The notes: a model not told the origin generated them from the letters alone. 64,000 nucleotides of DNA from Acidobacteriota bacterium (GCA_947470805.1 CANIVU010000024.1:19349-83348); one strand, 5' to 3'. Counted from the stretch's first letter, positions 24,432 to 33,737 are shown. Program-made: numbers and translations.

Positions 24432-25346
24432 TCAAAATCCATAGAGGCGAGCTGGGTTATCGACGAGAATCTTCTTTCGTGTCGCGGCATCCGGCGCCCA
24501 AGCCGGTAGCTGATTGAGCAGTCGCGCGTCATCGATAGGCAGCGGCGCGCTCACCTCTGTTGGCTTGCGACCCGCCGGCCCCGGTGAATCCGGATGCGGC
24601 CAGTCTGTGCCCCACACGATTCGGTCGGGATTCGCGCCGATCAATGCCTGTGCCAACGGTGTGGCGTCGGCAAAGTCGGGGCCGTTGTCGGATGCACGAT
24701 AGGCGCCGGAAATCTTCACGTATGCCTTGCCGCTGCGCACCAATCCCAGCAGCTCCGCGAAGCCCGGTTGCGACACGCCCATTGCAGCTTTCGCGCCACC
24801 GAAATGATCGAAGACCACTGGTACAGGCGAATCCATTACCAGCTCGCGAATGCCCGCGATTACGGCCAGATTTGCATAGATCTGGATGTGCCAGCCGCGG
24901 CTCTTCATCCGGGCCGCGGCACGTTGAAATCGCTCGCGCCCTTGGGCTGGATCGGTAATCCCCGCTGTCGCCAGATTCAGCCTTATTCCACGCACGCCCG
25001 ACTTACCCATGGCGTCCAGCTCGCGGTCGGTTGTCTTGTCGTCAATCACCGCGATGCCGCGTGCACCTTTTCCCATCTCGCGAATGCCCCAGAGGGTTGC
25101 GGCGTTGTCGGTCCCGTAGACGCTCGGCGTAACAATCACCACGCGTTGCATCCCCAAGGCCCCATGCAATTCCTTCATCGCCGCCGGCAGCGCGGGCTGC
25201 GGCGTGTAGCTGCGGCCGGGCGAGAAAGGAAACCGGGCCAGCGGGCCAAATATATGTGTGTGGCAATCGCAGGCTCCTGGAGGGACCGCGAAGTTGATCG
25301 CTGTTCGTGCCGCCAGCGCGCTCATAAGCAGTTCGCGTCGCGTCAT
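24432..25346 (-). CDS. Amidohydrolase, 2-pyrone-4,6-dicarboxylate hydrolase-like (LigI/COG3618 type)
   Basis: About 304 residues. A Tat-like N-terminus (MTRRELLMSALAA) is followed by metal-binding ACDCHTHIFGPLARFPF, VVFDHFGGA and the C-terminal IVWGTDWPHPDSPGP, a hallmark of the group hydrolysing lactones such as 2-pyrone-4,6-dicarboxylate. An aromatic-acid or lactone substrate is plausible but not proven; the exported location differs from classical LigI. Its ATG overlaps the stop of the upstream amidohydrolase as ATGA (25343-25346), so the two are translationally coupled and probably sequential or alternative enzymes of one pathway. Confidence 0.88.
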   Translation of the reverse strand: MTRRELLMSALAARTAINFAVPPGACDCHTHIFGPLARFPFSPGRSYTPQPALPAAMKELHGALGMQRVVIVTPSVYGTDNAATLWGIREMGKGARGIAVIDDKTTDRELDAMGKSGVRGIRLNLATAGITDPAQGRERFQRAAARMKSRGWHIQIYANLAVIAGIRELVMDSPVPVVFDHFGGAKAAMGVSQPGFAELLGLVRSGKAYVKISGAYRASDNGPDFADATPLAQALIGANPDRIVWGTDWPHPDSPGPAGRKPTEVSAPLPIDDARLLNQLPAWAPDAATRKKILVDNPARLYGF

Positions 25347-26242
25347 ACGTGCAGCAGTTTCGTCGCGTTTGTCCAGGTTACTTTGCGGAAGACTTCCGGC
25401 GTGGTGAAGCTCTTCAAGAGTCCCAAGGTGTCGCGGCCCACGCACTTGTTCTTCAATCGCGGCAACAGCGCGCCGCTGCCAAGTCCCTTGCCGTCCTTGC
25501 AACTGCAGTCGCTGCCGAACATCAATTTATTCTGGTGGCGAGCAACGAAGTCACGCGCGAATTCGGGGTCGCGGCTCAGCGCGTTGTTGCCGGAATTGGC
25601 CGACATATCTCCCCAGAGGTTCGGGTAATCTGCCAGCCATTTATCGGTCAGTCCGCCCCGTTTCACCGGACCTGAGGGATACTCCGATTCGCGGGCCACA
25701 TCGGTGCTGATACTGGCCCAGAAGAAATTTGCGTGGCCGATGAAAGTTGTCTTCTTGTGCGCTTTCAGCACCTTGTCAAAATGTTCGAATCCGGTGTTCC
25801 AGCCTTCTTCGCCTGTGAACTTGGATGTCTCCTGAAAGTGAATCAGTACAGGGACTTTCCGTTCCGCACACATGTCATAGACGCGCCGCATGTCCTTAGC
25901 GTCGGCCGCCGTGTGGCTCTTCATTTCGCCAACGCCGCGAGCACCACTGTCGAGCGCCTTTTGAATCGCTTCGAAGTTGCCGGGTTGCGACGGGTCCGCC
26001 GCGACAAACCAAATGAACCGGTCCGGATGCGCTGCGATCTCGCCCTTGGCGATATCCGCCATCCGGATATTCGTCAACAGTACCGCCTTCGACGCCCCGC
26101 TCCCCTCGGTGTGCAAAAGGCATTCACCAACGGTTTTGCGCGGATGCAGGTGGATGTCGATCACCGGTCCGCCCCACTCTCCGCCCGGCTGCGCACCCAG
26201 CGCCAGCCCCGCGCCTGTTCCCAGAAATTCTCTTCGGTTCAT
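25343..26242 (-). CDS. Amidohydrolase family protein, Tat-exported
   Basis: About 299 residues. The start is fixed by a Tat signal, MNRREFLGTGAGLALGAQ, with GAGGAGA just upstream; an in-frame ATG at 26347 adds only non-homologous sequence. Metal ligands are seen in VIDIHLHPRKTVG, VPVLIHFQE, FIGHANFFWAS and KLMFGSDCSC. It belongs to the broad amidohydrolase_2 fold; the substrate is unknown. It is first in a two-gene unit with the LigI-like gene. The pairing of two exported amidohydrolases overlapping by 4 bases suggests periplasmic breakdown of a lactone or dicarboxylic compound. Confidence 0.87.
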   Translation of the reverse strand: MNRREFLGTGAGLALGAQPGGEWGGPVIDIHLHPRKTVGECLLHTEGSGASKAVLLTNIRMADIAKGEIAAHPDRFIWFVAADPSQPGNFEAIQKALDSGARGVGEMKSHTAADAKDMRRVYDMCAERKVPVLIHFQETSKFTGEEGWNTGFEHFDKVLKAHKKTTFIGHANFFWASISTDVARESEYPSGPVKRGGLTDKWLADYPNLWGDMSANSGNNALSRDPEFARDFVARHQNKLMFGSDCSCKDGKGLGSGALLPRLKNKCVGRDTLGLLKSFTTPEVFRKVTWTNATKLLHV

Positions 26243-26350
26243 GACTCTCCTCTGCCCGTTCCCGCAGGCAACGCCCAACAGTGTTTCACATTCCAGTCGG
26301 TGTCTGGGAACAGGAAACCACCTGCGATTCATCTGTCCCGCATCCATCCC

Positions 26351-26720
26351 ATGTTTCTTCTTGCTCGGCGCTCTGCCCTCCTCCTGACTGTGATTTCTCT
26401 CTGTTCAATCCACGCTCAGTTCGTCTCCCTCTCCAATCCACCCCCCCACCCGGCGCTACTCATCTTCGCCGTGTTCGCCAACACCTGCCACGGCTTCTAC
26501 GACCGTACAGCCAACAAGCCTTTGCTCTACAAAGATTCGCTGCGCCGTCACCAACACGGTGGCAGACCCATACATGGTTTCGCCCTATACCGGCGGGACC
26601 TTCTTCCTCAATCTGGAACTTCGTGGCCCCTACATCGGGACCGCGAAGAAGCTCTACATCTGGGTTGTCGATCAGCAAGGCAATGGCACCGGTTGGGTCC
26701 ACGCCGCCACTTGGAACTAG
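26351..26720 (+). pseudogene. Small secreted protein, interrupted by a frameshift
   Basis: An ATG at 26351 opens a clear signal peptide (MFLLARRSALLLTVISLCSI) and a protein-like frame to about KPLLYKDSLR. From about 26543 the coding signal (GC-rich third positions, sensible residues) moves to another frame, reading TNTVADPYMVSPYTGGTFFL...KKLYIWVVDQQGNGTGW and ending at the TAG 26718-26720. Dropping one C near 26546 joins both parts into a 122-residue protein. Without the correction, the first frame runs on across the convergent TonB receptor gene. It may be a true pseudogene or a sequencing error. Family not recognised. Its stop overlaps that of the receptor gene. Confidence 0.6.
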
Positions 26721-29700
26721 AAAATCACCTTCAGTCCCAATTGCACAATCCGCGCGTCGCGCGCCGAATTCACGGTGCCGAACGTCGAACTGCGGTTCTT
26801 TCCATCGGTGCCCGGAACGAAGTTGTCATCCGCCAATCCCAGATTCACATGGTTGGCAATATTGAACGCCTCCGCCCGGAATTCCACTCGGAACCGTTCG
26901 CGGATCACGGTCTCCTTCAACAGCGAAACGTCAAAGTTCACTGCGCCCGGATGCCGCACGTCCGGCGTCGTTCGGCCCACGTTGCCAAGCTGATAATCGG
27001 GCGGGTTCACAAACACATCCGTCCGGAACCAGGCCGTCCGCGTCGGGTTATCCAACGCCGCGCTTTGCCCGGTCGAATTCGGCCGGTCCGCGGCGAAGTT
27101 GCTCGCCCCGCGCACAGTCAGCGGCGCGCCGTTCTGCATCACGTTGATCACGTTCACCTGCCAACCGCCAACAATCCGGCTCAATACCGAATTGCTCGGG
27201 CTGAACCACTTGCCACGGCCGAACGGCAACTCATACAGCATGCTGATCACGCTGCGTCGCGACACGTCCGCGGGATCGACAGACTTGTTCAATTTCCGGT
27301 TCGTCACGCTGTCCTGAAAGCCGTTCTCGTTGGTCTGCTCCACCGGGCCGAAATCCACCGGCACCGACACGCCATCGCTGATCTTCTTGCCCCCCGTGAA
27401 CGCCCAATGCACCAGCAATCCCTTCGCCATCCGCCGCTTCACGTTCACCTGTAACTGATGCGAGTTGTAGTTCCCGTAGCGCGGATTGCGAATCGAAACG
27501 CCGTTGTAGTGCGGGAAGGGAAGCAGCGTTCTCTCCCGCGTCACCGTCGCCGCGCCCAATCCGCCGGGCACTTTGCCCGCCAGCGGATTCGGCAACACGT
27601 CCTGCAACGTCCGGCCCAGCCGCAACCGCTCCGCCGGCGTCAGCGAATTTACGCTATAACCGGAAGCGTTGAAGTGGTTGCCTTTGTTGCCGGCGTACGT
27701 CGCGTCAATCAGCCAGCCCTTCCACTGTTGTTGCAAAGAGAAGTTCCATTGCTGTGTCATCGGCGTCGTCGGGTCGTCCTCGGTCACGCTCACGCCCTGT
27801 CCCAACAGCGCGCTCGGCCCTAGTTTCGAACCCGGCGATTCCAACGGCGCCGTCGGGAATCCCTGCGCGAAGCGGAACGCCCGTTGCCCCGGCCCGAGCG
27901 CCGCGTAGGAGGTGGAGGTCGTCGTAAACAGTTGCGTGTTGCCCAGGAAGTTCCGCCAGAAAATCGGCGGATAGAAAATCCCGTACCCGCCGCGCAGCAC
28001 CGTTTTGCCGCTGCCGAAGGCGTCCCAGGCAAACCCAAACCGCGGCGCGAAATCGTTGTAGTCTTCCTTCAGAAACGTGCGCGGCTGCCCATCGACGCCC
28101 GCGTAGACAGTCTTCCCACGCAGCCCGCTCACGGGGTCAATCGCGTTCATGTCGAAGTTGATCTGCCCGTTGTTGCGCTCATACGGCTTCTGCTGGAAGT
28201 CGTAGCGGAAGCCCATGTTCAAGGTCAGTCGCCGTCCCAGTTTCCAATCGTCCTGCACGAATGCGCTCGCCGAATAGCCGGCCCACGTGTTGCCCAGAAT
28301 GCGGTCGATGGAGGCGCTCGAGACCTCACCCAACAGGAACTGCGCCAGGCTCGAACCCGTCGCCGCCGGCACTTGCGGATTCGACGTCAACCCGGAAAAA
28401 GCGAAGTTGCCCGACATCGCCGCCCCCTGCAAATTGCCCCCCTGCAGAATGCGATGGTTGTAGCCAATCTTCAACGTGTGGTTCCGCGCCACCTTCGTAA
28501 TCATGTCCTGGATATCCCAGTTCAGCGACGCTCGATTGCCCGCCGCGCCACCGCCGATATCGCCGAAGCCAAAGTTGATCAGCGGAAACTGATCCTGCGG
28601 CACAATCGGCGGCAGTCCCAACTTCTTCGGCCAATCCTGCCCGAAATTCGCCGCAACGAAGATGAACGATTGCCGCATAATGCCCACGCGCAAATCGTTG
28701 ATCAACGTCGGCGAAAACGTGTGCGTGTCGCTCACAACGCCATTCTTATTCACCTGGTCGTCGTAGCGATTGGAACCCACGGTCGGGTCCAGGAAGAACG
28801 AGTCTGACCCCGGCTTGTGCTGCGCCGACGTATACCGGACAAACATCGAGTTCCGTTCGCTGAACCGGTGATCGACCTTGAAGTTCCACTGCCGCCAATC
28901 GATCGTGCTCCGGTTGGCGTCCTGGAAATTCTGCGCCTGCGTGAAGGCATTTTGCGGCGCCTTGTTCGGCAGCGGCCAGAACGCCACCACCTTCGGAGCA
29001 ATCGGGTCGAACCGGCTCTTCGGCACCATGTTCCCCGGGAACGCATCCCGCACCTGGCCGGTGCCGTTCGGGTTGTTTCGCGTGGTGGCCGGGTCGTACA
29101 CCGGAATCACCGCGCCCGCTACCGTGAACAGATTGCTGTAGTCGCCCTCCCGCCACGTGGCCAGCGGAACGCTGGCGATGCGAGGCGAACTCCGCCGCGA
29201 CTTGTAGTCTTCAAAATTGAAGAACCCGAATGTCTTGTCCTTCCGGATCGGCCCGCCAATCGTGCCCCCGTACTGGTTATAGCGGAACGGCAGTTTGTTA
29301 GGAGAAAACGTGTTTCGCGCATCGAATTTGTCGTTCCGCAGAAACTCATACAACGACCCCTTAATCCGGTTTGTCCCCGACTTAGTCACCAGATTAATCG
29401 TGCCCCCAGCCGTAAACCCAAACTCGGCCGACATCGTGCCGCTCTGCACCTTGAACTCTTCCACCGCGTCCACCGCCGGAGGAACGCCCACCTCGCCCAC
29501 ATAGCTCAGAATGTTGTTCGACCCGTCCAGCATCTGCGCGTTCATCGAATTCGGGCTGCCGTTAATGGAAACAGAAGAGATCTGAATTCCCCGATCGCCA
29601 AAGCCGGAGTTCGTCGGCCCGGCGTTGGAAATCACGCCACTCGTCAACAGCGTCAGCGCCAGCGCCCCCCGCCCGTTCAACGGCAGGTCGCGCACGCGCC

Positions 29701-30109
29701 GGTTCTCAATCACCTCGCCCACCGTGGCGTTGCTCGTATTCACCACCGGTGCCTCCCCAACCACCTCCACGGTATCCGCCACCTGGCCGATCTCCAGCCG
29801 CACATCCACCTGTGCAGTCTGGTTCACCTGCAGCGTAATCCCGCTACGAACCGAACGCTTAAACCCGGCTCGCTCCGTCACCACTTCATAGTCCCCAACC
29901 GCCATGCCCGGCGCCGTGAAGTAGCCCTGCTCGTTCGCCTTGGTCCGGAACATCGAGTTCGTTCCCGTATTCCGCACCCGAACGTCGGCCCCTGGGACCG
30001 CCGCGTTCTGCGGATCGGTAACGATGCCGGAAATGGTTCCGGATCCCTGTTGTCCAAGCAAAAGCCCGGCTCCCAGAATGCTGATCAAAAGAAATAGTTG
30101 GCGAAACAT
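26717..30109 (-). CDS. Oar-like TonB-dependent receptor with carboxypeptidase-regulatory domain
   Basis: A 1130-residue outer-membrane receptor. Signal peptide MFRQLFLLISILGAGLLLG; residues ~22-105 form a carboxypeptidase-regulatory-like beta sandwich (GTISGIVTDPQNAAVPGADV); then a plug domain (EVVGEAPVVNTSNATVGEVI, VRDLPLNGRGALALTLLTSG, INLVTKSGTNRIKGSLYEFLRN) and a long barrel ending in FRVEFRAEAFNIANHVNLG and a C-terminal hydrophobic VQLGLKVIF. Such receptors are greatly expanded in Acidobacteria and are thought to import large glycans or to bind matrix; the ligand is unknown. It is divergent from the secreted Pro-rich gene at 30250 and has no adjacent SusD-like gene. Confidence 0.93.
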   Translation of the reverse strand: MFRQLFLLISILGAGLLLGQQGSGTISGIVTDPQNAAVPGADVRVRNTGTNSMFRTKANEQGYFTAPGMAVGDYEVVTERAGFKRSVRSGITLQVNQTAQVDVRLEIGQVADTVEVVGEAPVVNTSNATVGEVIENRRVRDLPLNGRGALALTLLTSGVISNAGPTNSGFGDRGIQISSVSINGSPNSMNAQMLDGSNNILSYVGEVGVPPAVDAVEEFKVQSGTMSAEFGFTAGGTINLVTKSGTNRIKGSLYEFLRNDKFDARNTFSPNKLPFRYNQYGGTIGGPIRKDKTFGFFNFEDYKSRRSSPRIASVPLATWREGDYSNLFTVAGAVIPVYDPATTRNNPNGTGQVRDAFPGNMVPKSRFDPIAPKVVAFWPLPNKAPQNAFTQAQNFQDANRSTIDWRQWNFKVDHRFSERNSMFVRYTSAQHKPGSDSFFLDPTVGSNRYDDQVNKNGVVSDTHTFSPTLINDLRVGIMRQSFIFVAANFGQDWPKKLGLPPIVPQDQFPLINFGFGDIGGGAAGNRASLNWDIQDMITKVARNHTLKIGYNHRILQGGNLQGAAMSGNFAFSGLTSNPQVPAATGSSLAQFLLGEVSSASIDRILGNTWAGYSASAFVQDDWKLGRRLTLNMGFRYDFQQKPYERNNGQINFDMNAIDPVSGLRGKTVYAGVDGQPRTFLKEDYNDFAPRFGFAWDAFGSGKTVLRGGYGIFYPPIFWRNFLGNTQLFTTTSTSYAALGPGQRAFRFAQGFPTAPLESPGSKLGPSALLGQGVSVTEDDPTTPMTQQWNFSLQQQWKGWLIDATYAGNKGNHFNASGYSVNSLTPAERLRLGRTLQDVLPNPLAGKVPGGLGAATVTRERTLLPFPHYNGVSIRNPRYGNYNSHQLQVNVKRRMAKGLLVHWAFTGGKKISDGVSVPVDFGPVEQTNENGFQDSVTNRKLNKSVDPADVSRRSVISMLYELPFGRGKWFSPSNSVLSRIVGGWQVNVINVMQNGAPLTVRGASNFAADRPNSTGQSAALDNPTRTAWFRTDVFVNPPDYQLGNVGRTTPDVRHPGAVNFDVSLLKETVIRERFRVEFRAEAFNIANHVNLGLADDNFVPGTDGKNRSSTFGTVNSARDARIVQLGLKVIF

Positions 30110-30249
30110 ACGTGATCTCCGCCAGACATACTTTCACATCTGACAATCCGCTCGCAACGAGAAGTTTCGGATTTCACAAAGATGATGAACGCGGCTTAAT
30201 GACCCCGCGCCAGATCCTTCTCCGCACGCTCATTTATAGGAGCCATTTC

Positions 30250-31995
30250 GTGTCATTTCTCCGTCGCGGCGTCCCCGCGATCCTTTCACTGATCCTCGTT
30301 CTGCCGGCCCTCGCCGGCCAGTTTCGTCACGGTATTGGCCGAGGCGACTCCATCAACGCCAAACTGCCCAATCTCCCCGCCATACGCATCGGCCGCGCCT
30401 CCCTTGCCATTGATGTCATGGATGCCACTACAGCCGGCGGCCAACCCGGCATGGGGATGGCCGTTCCCGGTGCCGCTGGACCCGCCGATACGACAGTTCC
30501 AACTACCCAATTGCAAGCAGCTCTCGACCAGAGCTTCCGGGAGAGTTTCACCATCGTCCAGGCAAATGGCGATGCCTTTCTCCGCGTCGCCATTACCCAC
30601 TACACCCCAGCTGAATCACGTATCGATACCCTCACACAGAAAACGCGCTCACCCGCTCCGCCCAATCCGGATGGCTCCATGCAACGGGATCAGACCGGCC
30701 AGCCGCTGATGATTGACCAGACAATCAACGTTGAACAATGGGTCGCCAAAGGCCAGCTAGCCGTTCGCGTGGAAGTCGTCGATTCCTCCGGCGTTCTCTT
30801 GGATGGCTTCGCCCCGCAGTCGGCGGTCAGCGCGACACAAGTCATCAGCGTCAACGGGCAGGACCGTGTAGATCGTACACAGATCCCTACGCCCGATCAG
30901 GTGAAAGCAAAGCTAATCGGCGACTTGGTCAAACAGTTCGCGCCCCGCTATGCCCCGGTTGCCGAGGCGGTCGAAATTCCACTTGCCGTCGACGATGAAC
31001 TGCGGCCCGGTAACAAGCTGGCCAAGGAAGGCGATTTCGAATCCGCCGTAAAGTCCTGGCAAACGGCTGTCTTGAAGAAATCCGAAAATGAAGCCGACAA
31101 GATCTATAACCTCGGAGCCGTCTACGAAACCGAGGCCTATGACCGGCTCCTAAAGCAAGGGGCGGTTGACCAGATTGCTCCCTACCTGGACCGTGCCGCG
31201 AAGCAATTTGCCGACGCCGCGGCCGCCGATCCCAAGGAAAAGTACTTCACCCGGGCGTCCGAGCGAATTCGCAAAGCCCGTCTGCGCCTGAACCGCATTG
31301 CGGATCTCGAAGCGGTTCGCCAACGCGCTCTCAGCGCCAAGGCCAATCCCTCTCCCTGGCCGCCGGGTTCCGCTCCAGTGGCCCCGGTAGTCGCGGTCGC
31401 CCCACAGCCGCAAGCGCCCCCGGTAGTTATGCAGCCCGTGCTGGCGGAACCGGTTGCCGCGCCCGTCCCAACCCCGGTCCCGGTTGCCAACACACCTCCC
31501 GCCGCGCCCACGCCCATTCCTGAAGCCGTTGTCGCCAACAAGCTGATCCCCGCCAACGTGGTGCCGGCCGCCAACCCTCCAGAGCCCGCCGCAACTCCAG
31601 CCGACCCCGCCCTACAGGAAGCCTTGGAGCAGGTCTTGAACGACCCCCGCCCTGACTCCGCCCAGGAAAAAGTATTCCGAACCTTCATCCGCCTCCGGCT
31701 GAAAGCACTCTCCGGTGCCATCACCGATGACGTCAAGCGCCAGTTCGAAGCCATCGGCCCCGCCGCCTACTCGCTCACCGCTCTGCAGTCCCGGCGCATC
31801 ATCCACCAGGAGGCCAAGGCCTGGACCGCACTGCAACCGAAACTCACCATCTACCGCGAATCCGTCACCGCCTTCGCCGCCGACGGAAAGCTCTCGCCCG
31901 ACGAGCGCTCGGCGCTCCAGGCAATGGCGAAGCAACTCGGTCTCGCCCCCGAAGACGCCGCCGCCATCGACGCTTCCATCAAACTCCCCGAGTAG
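30250..31995 (+). CDS. Secreted protein with Pro-rich linker, unknown function
   Basis: About 581 residues. The GTG at 30250 is chosen because AGGAG lies 7 bases upstream and it begins a signal peptide (MSFLRRGVPAILSLILVLPALA); an ATG at 30199 lacks such a site. Residues ~30-250 are a globular domain with IVQANGDAFLRVAITHYTPAE and QTINVEQWVAKGQLAVRVEV. Residues ~258-375 contain a helical, TPR-like stretch (NKLAKEGDFESAVKSWQTAV, DKIYNLGAVYETEAY). A long Pro/Ala/Val linker (~378-455) leads to a helical C-terminal domain (AVTAFAADGKLSPDERSAL). No known family was recognised. It is divergent from the Oar-like receptor with a 140-base spacer. Confidence 0.75.
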   Translation: MSFLRRGVPAILSLILVLPALAGQFRHGIGRGDSINAKLPNLPAIRIGRASLAIDVMDATTAGGQPGMGMAVPGAAGPADTTVPTTQLQAALDQSFRESFTIVQANGDAFLRVAITHYTPAESRIDTLTQKTRSPAPPNPDGSMQRDQTGQPLMIDQTINVEQWVAKGQLAVRVEVVDSSGVLLDGFAPQSAVSATQVISVNGQDRVDRTQIPTPDQVKAKLIGDLVKQFAPRYAPVAEAVEIPLAVDDELRPGNKLAKEGDFESAVKSWQTAVLKKSENEADKIYNLGAVYETEAYDRLLKQGAVDQIAPYLDRAAKQFADAAAADPKEKYFTRASERIRKARLRLNRIADLEAVRQRALSAKANPSPWPPGSAPVAPVVAVAPQPQAPPVVMQPVLAEPVAAPVPTPVPVANTPPAAPTPIPEAVVANKLIPANVVPAANPPEPAATPADPALQEALEQVLNDPRPDSAQEKVFRTFIRLRLKALSGAITDDVKRQFEAIGPAAYSLTALQSRRIIHQEAKAWTALQPKLTIYRESVTAFAADGKLSPDERSALQAMAKQLGLAPEDAAAIDASIKLPE

Positions 31996-32015
31996 TGGGA
32001 CCTCGATGAAATCGA

Positions 32016-32537
32016 TCATTCCTCCAGCACAACAGCCCGAGCGGCTCCCGCGAGCCGCGCGGCATATTCCTGTATGTCCTCCGGCCAGCCGGCCATCAGC
32101 GAGACAAACTTCACTAAATCCCCTGCGTACAATGCCCGTGTCGCTTCTTGATACCCAGAAAGGTTCCCCGCCATCGCTGTCAGAAAACGCCCCGCCGCCG
32201 CTCGCCCTTGCCGTTCCTTCTCCCCGGGCATCGCCCGCGCCTGATCCACCAGCCGACGGATCGCCGCCGACGCGCCGCTCGGCTGCGCCTCCAGCCACTC
32301 CCAGTGCCGCGGCAACAACGATATCTCCCGCGATACCACCCCCAACTTCGGCCGCCCCGGGCCCGTCGATACCTTCACCGGCTCCCGCCAGTTGAAGTCC
32401 ACTTGCTTCCCGCTTTGGTCTTCAAAACACAGCAGCCCGTTCTCCCCCTGCGCCGCCACCCAACTCCGCGCTCCTTCCAACCCGCCGGGAATCTGCCGAT
32501 CGCCGCAGAACGCCGTGAACGTCTTCATTTCTTCCAT
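32016..32537 (-). CDS. DUF2239 family protein
   Basis: A 173-residue cytoplasmic protein with the DUF2239 pattern: TFTAFCGDRQIPGG at the start, LLCFEDQSGKQVDFNWR, a central GRPKLGVVSREISLLPRHWEWL, then LRRLV-type helices. The central GRPKLGV...LPRHWEWL segment is typical of proteins that carry a small DNA-binding-like helix, but the molecular role is undescribed. The start is the ATG at 32537; a second Met lies 3 codons on. A double palindrome sits 5 bases upstream, which suggests dedicated control or autoregulation. It follows the enolase-superfamily gene by 51 bases on the same strand and is convergent with the secreted Pro-rich gene. Confidence 0.88.
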   Translation of the reverse strand: MEEMKTFTAFCGDRQIPGGLEGARSWVAAQGENGLLCFEDQSGKQVDFNWREPVKVSTGPGRPKLGVVSREISLLPRHWEWLEAQPSGASAAIRRLVDQARAMPGEKERQGRAAAGRFLTAMAGNLSGYQEATRALYAGDLVKFVSLMAGWPEDIQEYAARLAGAARAVVLEE

Positions 32538-32542
32538 ACTCG

Positions 32543-32590
32543 AATATTACCCGGATAAAATAAATCCGTCAATAATATCCGGGTAAAATT
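32543..32590. promoter_or_regulatory. Paired TTAYCCGGRTAA-type palindromes, candidate operator of the DUF2239 gene
   Basis: Two near-palindromic sites centred on CCGG: TTACCCGGATAA at 32547-32558 and ATATCCGGGTAA at 32575-32586, in opposite orientation with centres 28 bases apart. Together the flanks give 15-base inverted arms (32543-32557 and 32576-32590) with one mismatch. They fill the AT-rich gap between the enolase-superfamily gene and the DUF2239 start, so a repressor dimer binding each site could block transcription. The binding protein is not known. Confidence 0.6.
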
Positions 32591-33719
32591 AAATCGTGAT
32601 CAGTTCCAGCCGGTGTTCCGCCACCGCCTCTGGAATCACGGTCACCCCCAGCCCCGGCCCTTGCGGCACAGCCACTCTGCCATCCGCTCCCAGGACGATC
32701 TTCTCCGCGATCACCGCATCGCGGAACGGGCTCTCGGTCTGGTCGAACTCAAACATCGGCGGCGGCGCGGCCAGCGCCTCGGTAATCGGCGCGCACGTTG
32801 CCATCCACTGCAGAATCGCTGCCGTCCGCACCGCCGTCCCCCAGTTGTGCGGAATCACTTGCATGTCCTTCAGCCAGCAGGAATGCATCAATCGCCGTGC
32901 CCCTGTCAGGCCGATGATCTCCACTTCCGGCTGCAGAATGTCCACTAACCGCGGCTCCACGTAATCCTGCGCCAACCGGTCCGCATCGAAGGTCTCTCCG
33001 CCGGCGAGTGGAATGCTGATGGACTCGCGCAGGCGACGATACCCGGCCAGGTTATCTGCCAGCACCGGTTCCTCCCACCAAAGCAAATCGTACGCCTCCA
33101 GTTGCCTGCCCAGCGCCACGGCAGTGGCCGCGTCGTAGCCGCAATTGGCATCAACGGCAAGCCCGATCTCCGGACCAATGGCCTCCCGAACCGCGGCCAC
33201 ATTCTGAACGTCGATCGCTGCGCCATAGCCCACCTTCATCTTCATCGTCCGATAGCCCTGGCGCTTCCACTCGGCCGCCTCATCTGCCAACCCCCGCGCC
33301 AAGTCGGGCCAGTCTTTTCGATACAGCGCCGTGCAATAGGGCTCCACGCGGTCCCGCCAAACCTTGCCGAACAGGCGCGAAACCGGCATCCCGAGGGCCT
33401 TCCCCTGCAGGTCCCACAACGCCGTATCCAGGCCCCCGCAAACGGTGGCGCCGTGTCGCGCCTGCTTCCACACGAACGGTCGCAGCGAATCGTAAATCGC
33501 CTCCGCCTCAAAGGGCGACTTGCCGATAACCAGTTCCGGATGCGCCCGCAGCGTATCGCCGCCAAAGTAACCGTCACCCCAACCGGTCAGCCCATCGTCC
33601 GTTCGTACCTCAACCAGCGTCGCCGTGCGGCGGTTTGTCCAGCCAAGGGACCACCCAAAACGCTCCCGCAGCGGCGCATCCAGGCGATGAATACGAACTT
33701 CTGTGATCCGAAGTGACAT
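32589..33719 (-). CDS. Enolase-superfamily enzyme (mandelate racemase/muconate lactonizing type)
   Basis: A 376-residue TIM-barrel enzyme with a capping domain. The catalytic Lys pair is K160-x-K162 in TMKMKVGYG; metal ligands appear in VDANCGYD, WWEEPVLADN and LAGGETFDADR, and a catalytic His in VIPHNWGTAV. Superfamily members abstract the proton next to a carboxylate: sugar-acid dehydration, dipeptide epimerisation or cycloisomerisation. The N-terminal ERFGWSLGWTNRRTATLVEV is not enough to choose. It starts 18 bases after the siderophore-type receptor gene on the same strand, so the receptor may import a carboxylate-bearing ligand processed here. The start is the ATG at 33719. Confidence 0.88.
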   Translation of the reverse strand: MSLRITEVRIHRLDAPLRERFGWSLGWTNRRTATLVEVRTDDGLTGWGDGYFGGDTLRAHPELVIGKSPFEAEAIYDSLRPFVWKQARHGATVCGGLDTALWDLQGKALGMPVSRLFGKVWRDRVEPYCTALYRKDWPDLARGLADEAAEWKRQGYRTMKMKVGYGAAIDVQNVAAVREAIGPEIGLAVDANCGYDAATAVALGRQLEAYDLLWWEEPVLADNLAGYRRLRESISIPLAGGETFDADRLAQDYVEPRLVDILQPEVEIIGLTGARRLMHSCWLKDMQVIPHNWGTAVRTAAILQWMATCAPITEALAAPPPMFEFDQTESPFRDAVIAEKIVLGADGRVAVPQGPGLGVTVIPEAVAEHRLELITI

Positions 33720-33737
33720 GCGCCACCCATCGTATCG

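Noticed and set aside
26441..26447. A run of seven C residues as the frameshift point of the small secreted gene
   Set aside because: The original frame keeps GC-rich third positions and sensible residues for about 30 codons past the run, so the shift is placed nearer 26543-26546.
25733..27454. A long plus-strand open frame of over 570 codons
   Set aside because: It crosses two minus-strand genes with clear homology (amidohydrolase and TonB receptor). High G+C keeps antisense frames open. Only its part from 26351 to about 26540 looks coding.
30199..30249. ATG at 30199 as the start of the secreted Pro-rich protein
   Set aside because: The GTG at 30250 has AGGAG at the right distance and directly begins the signal peptide.
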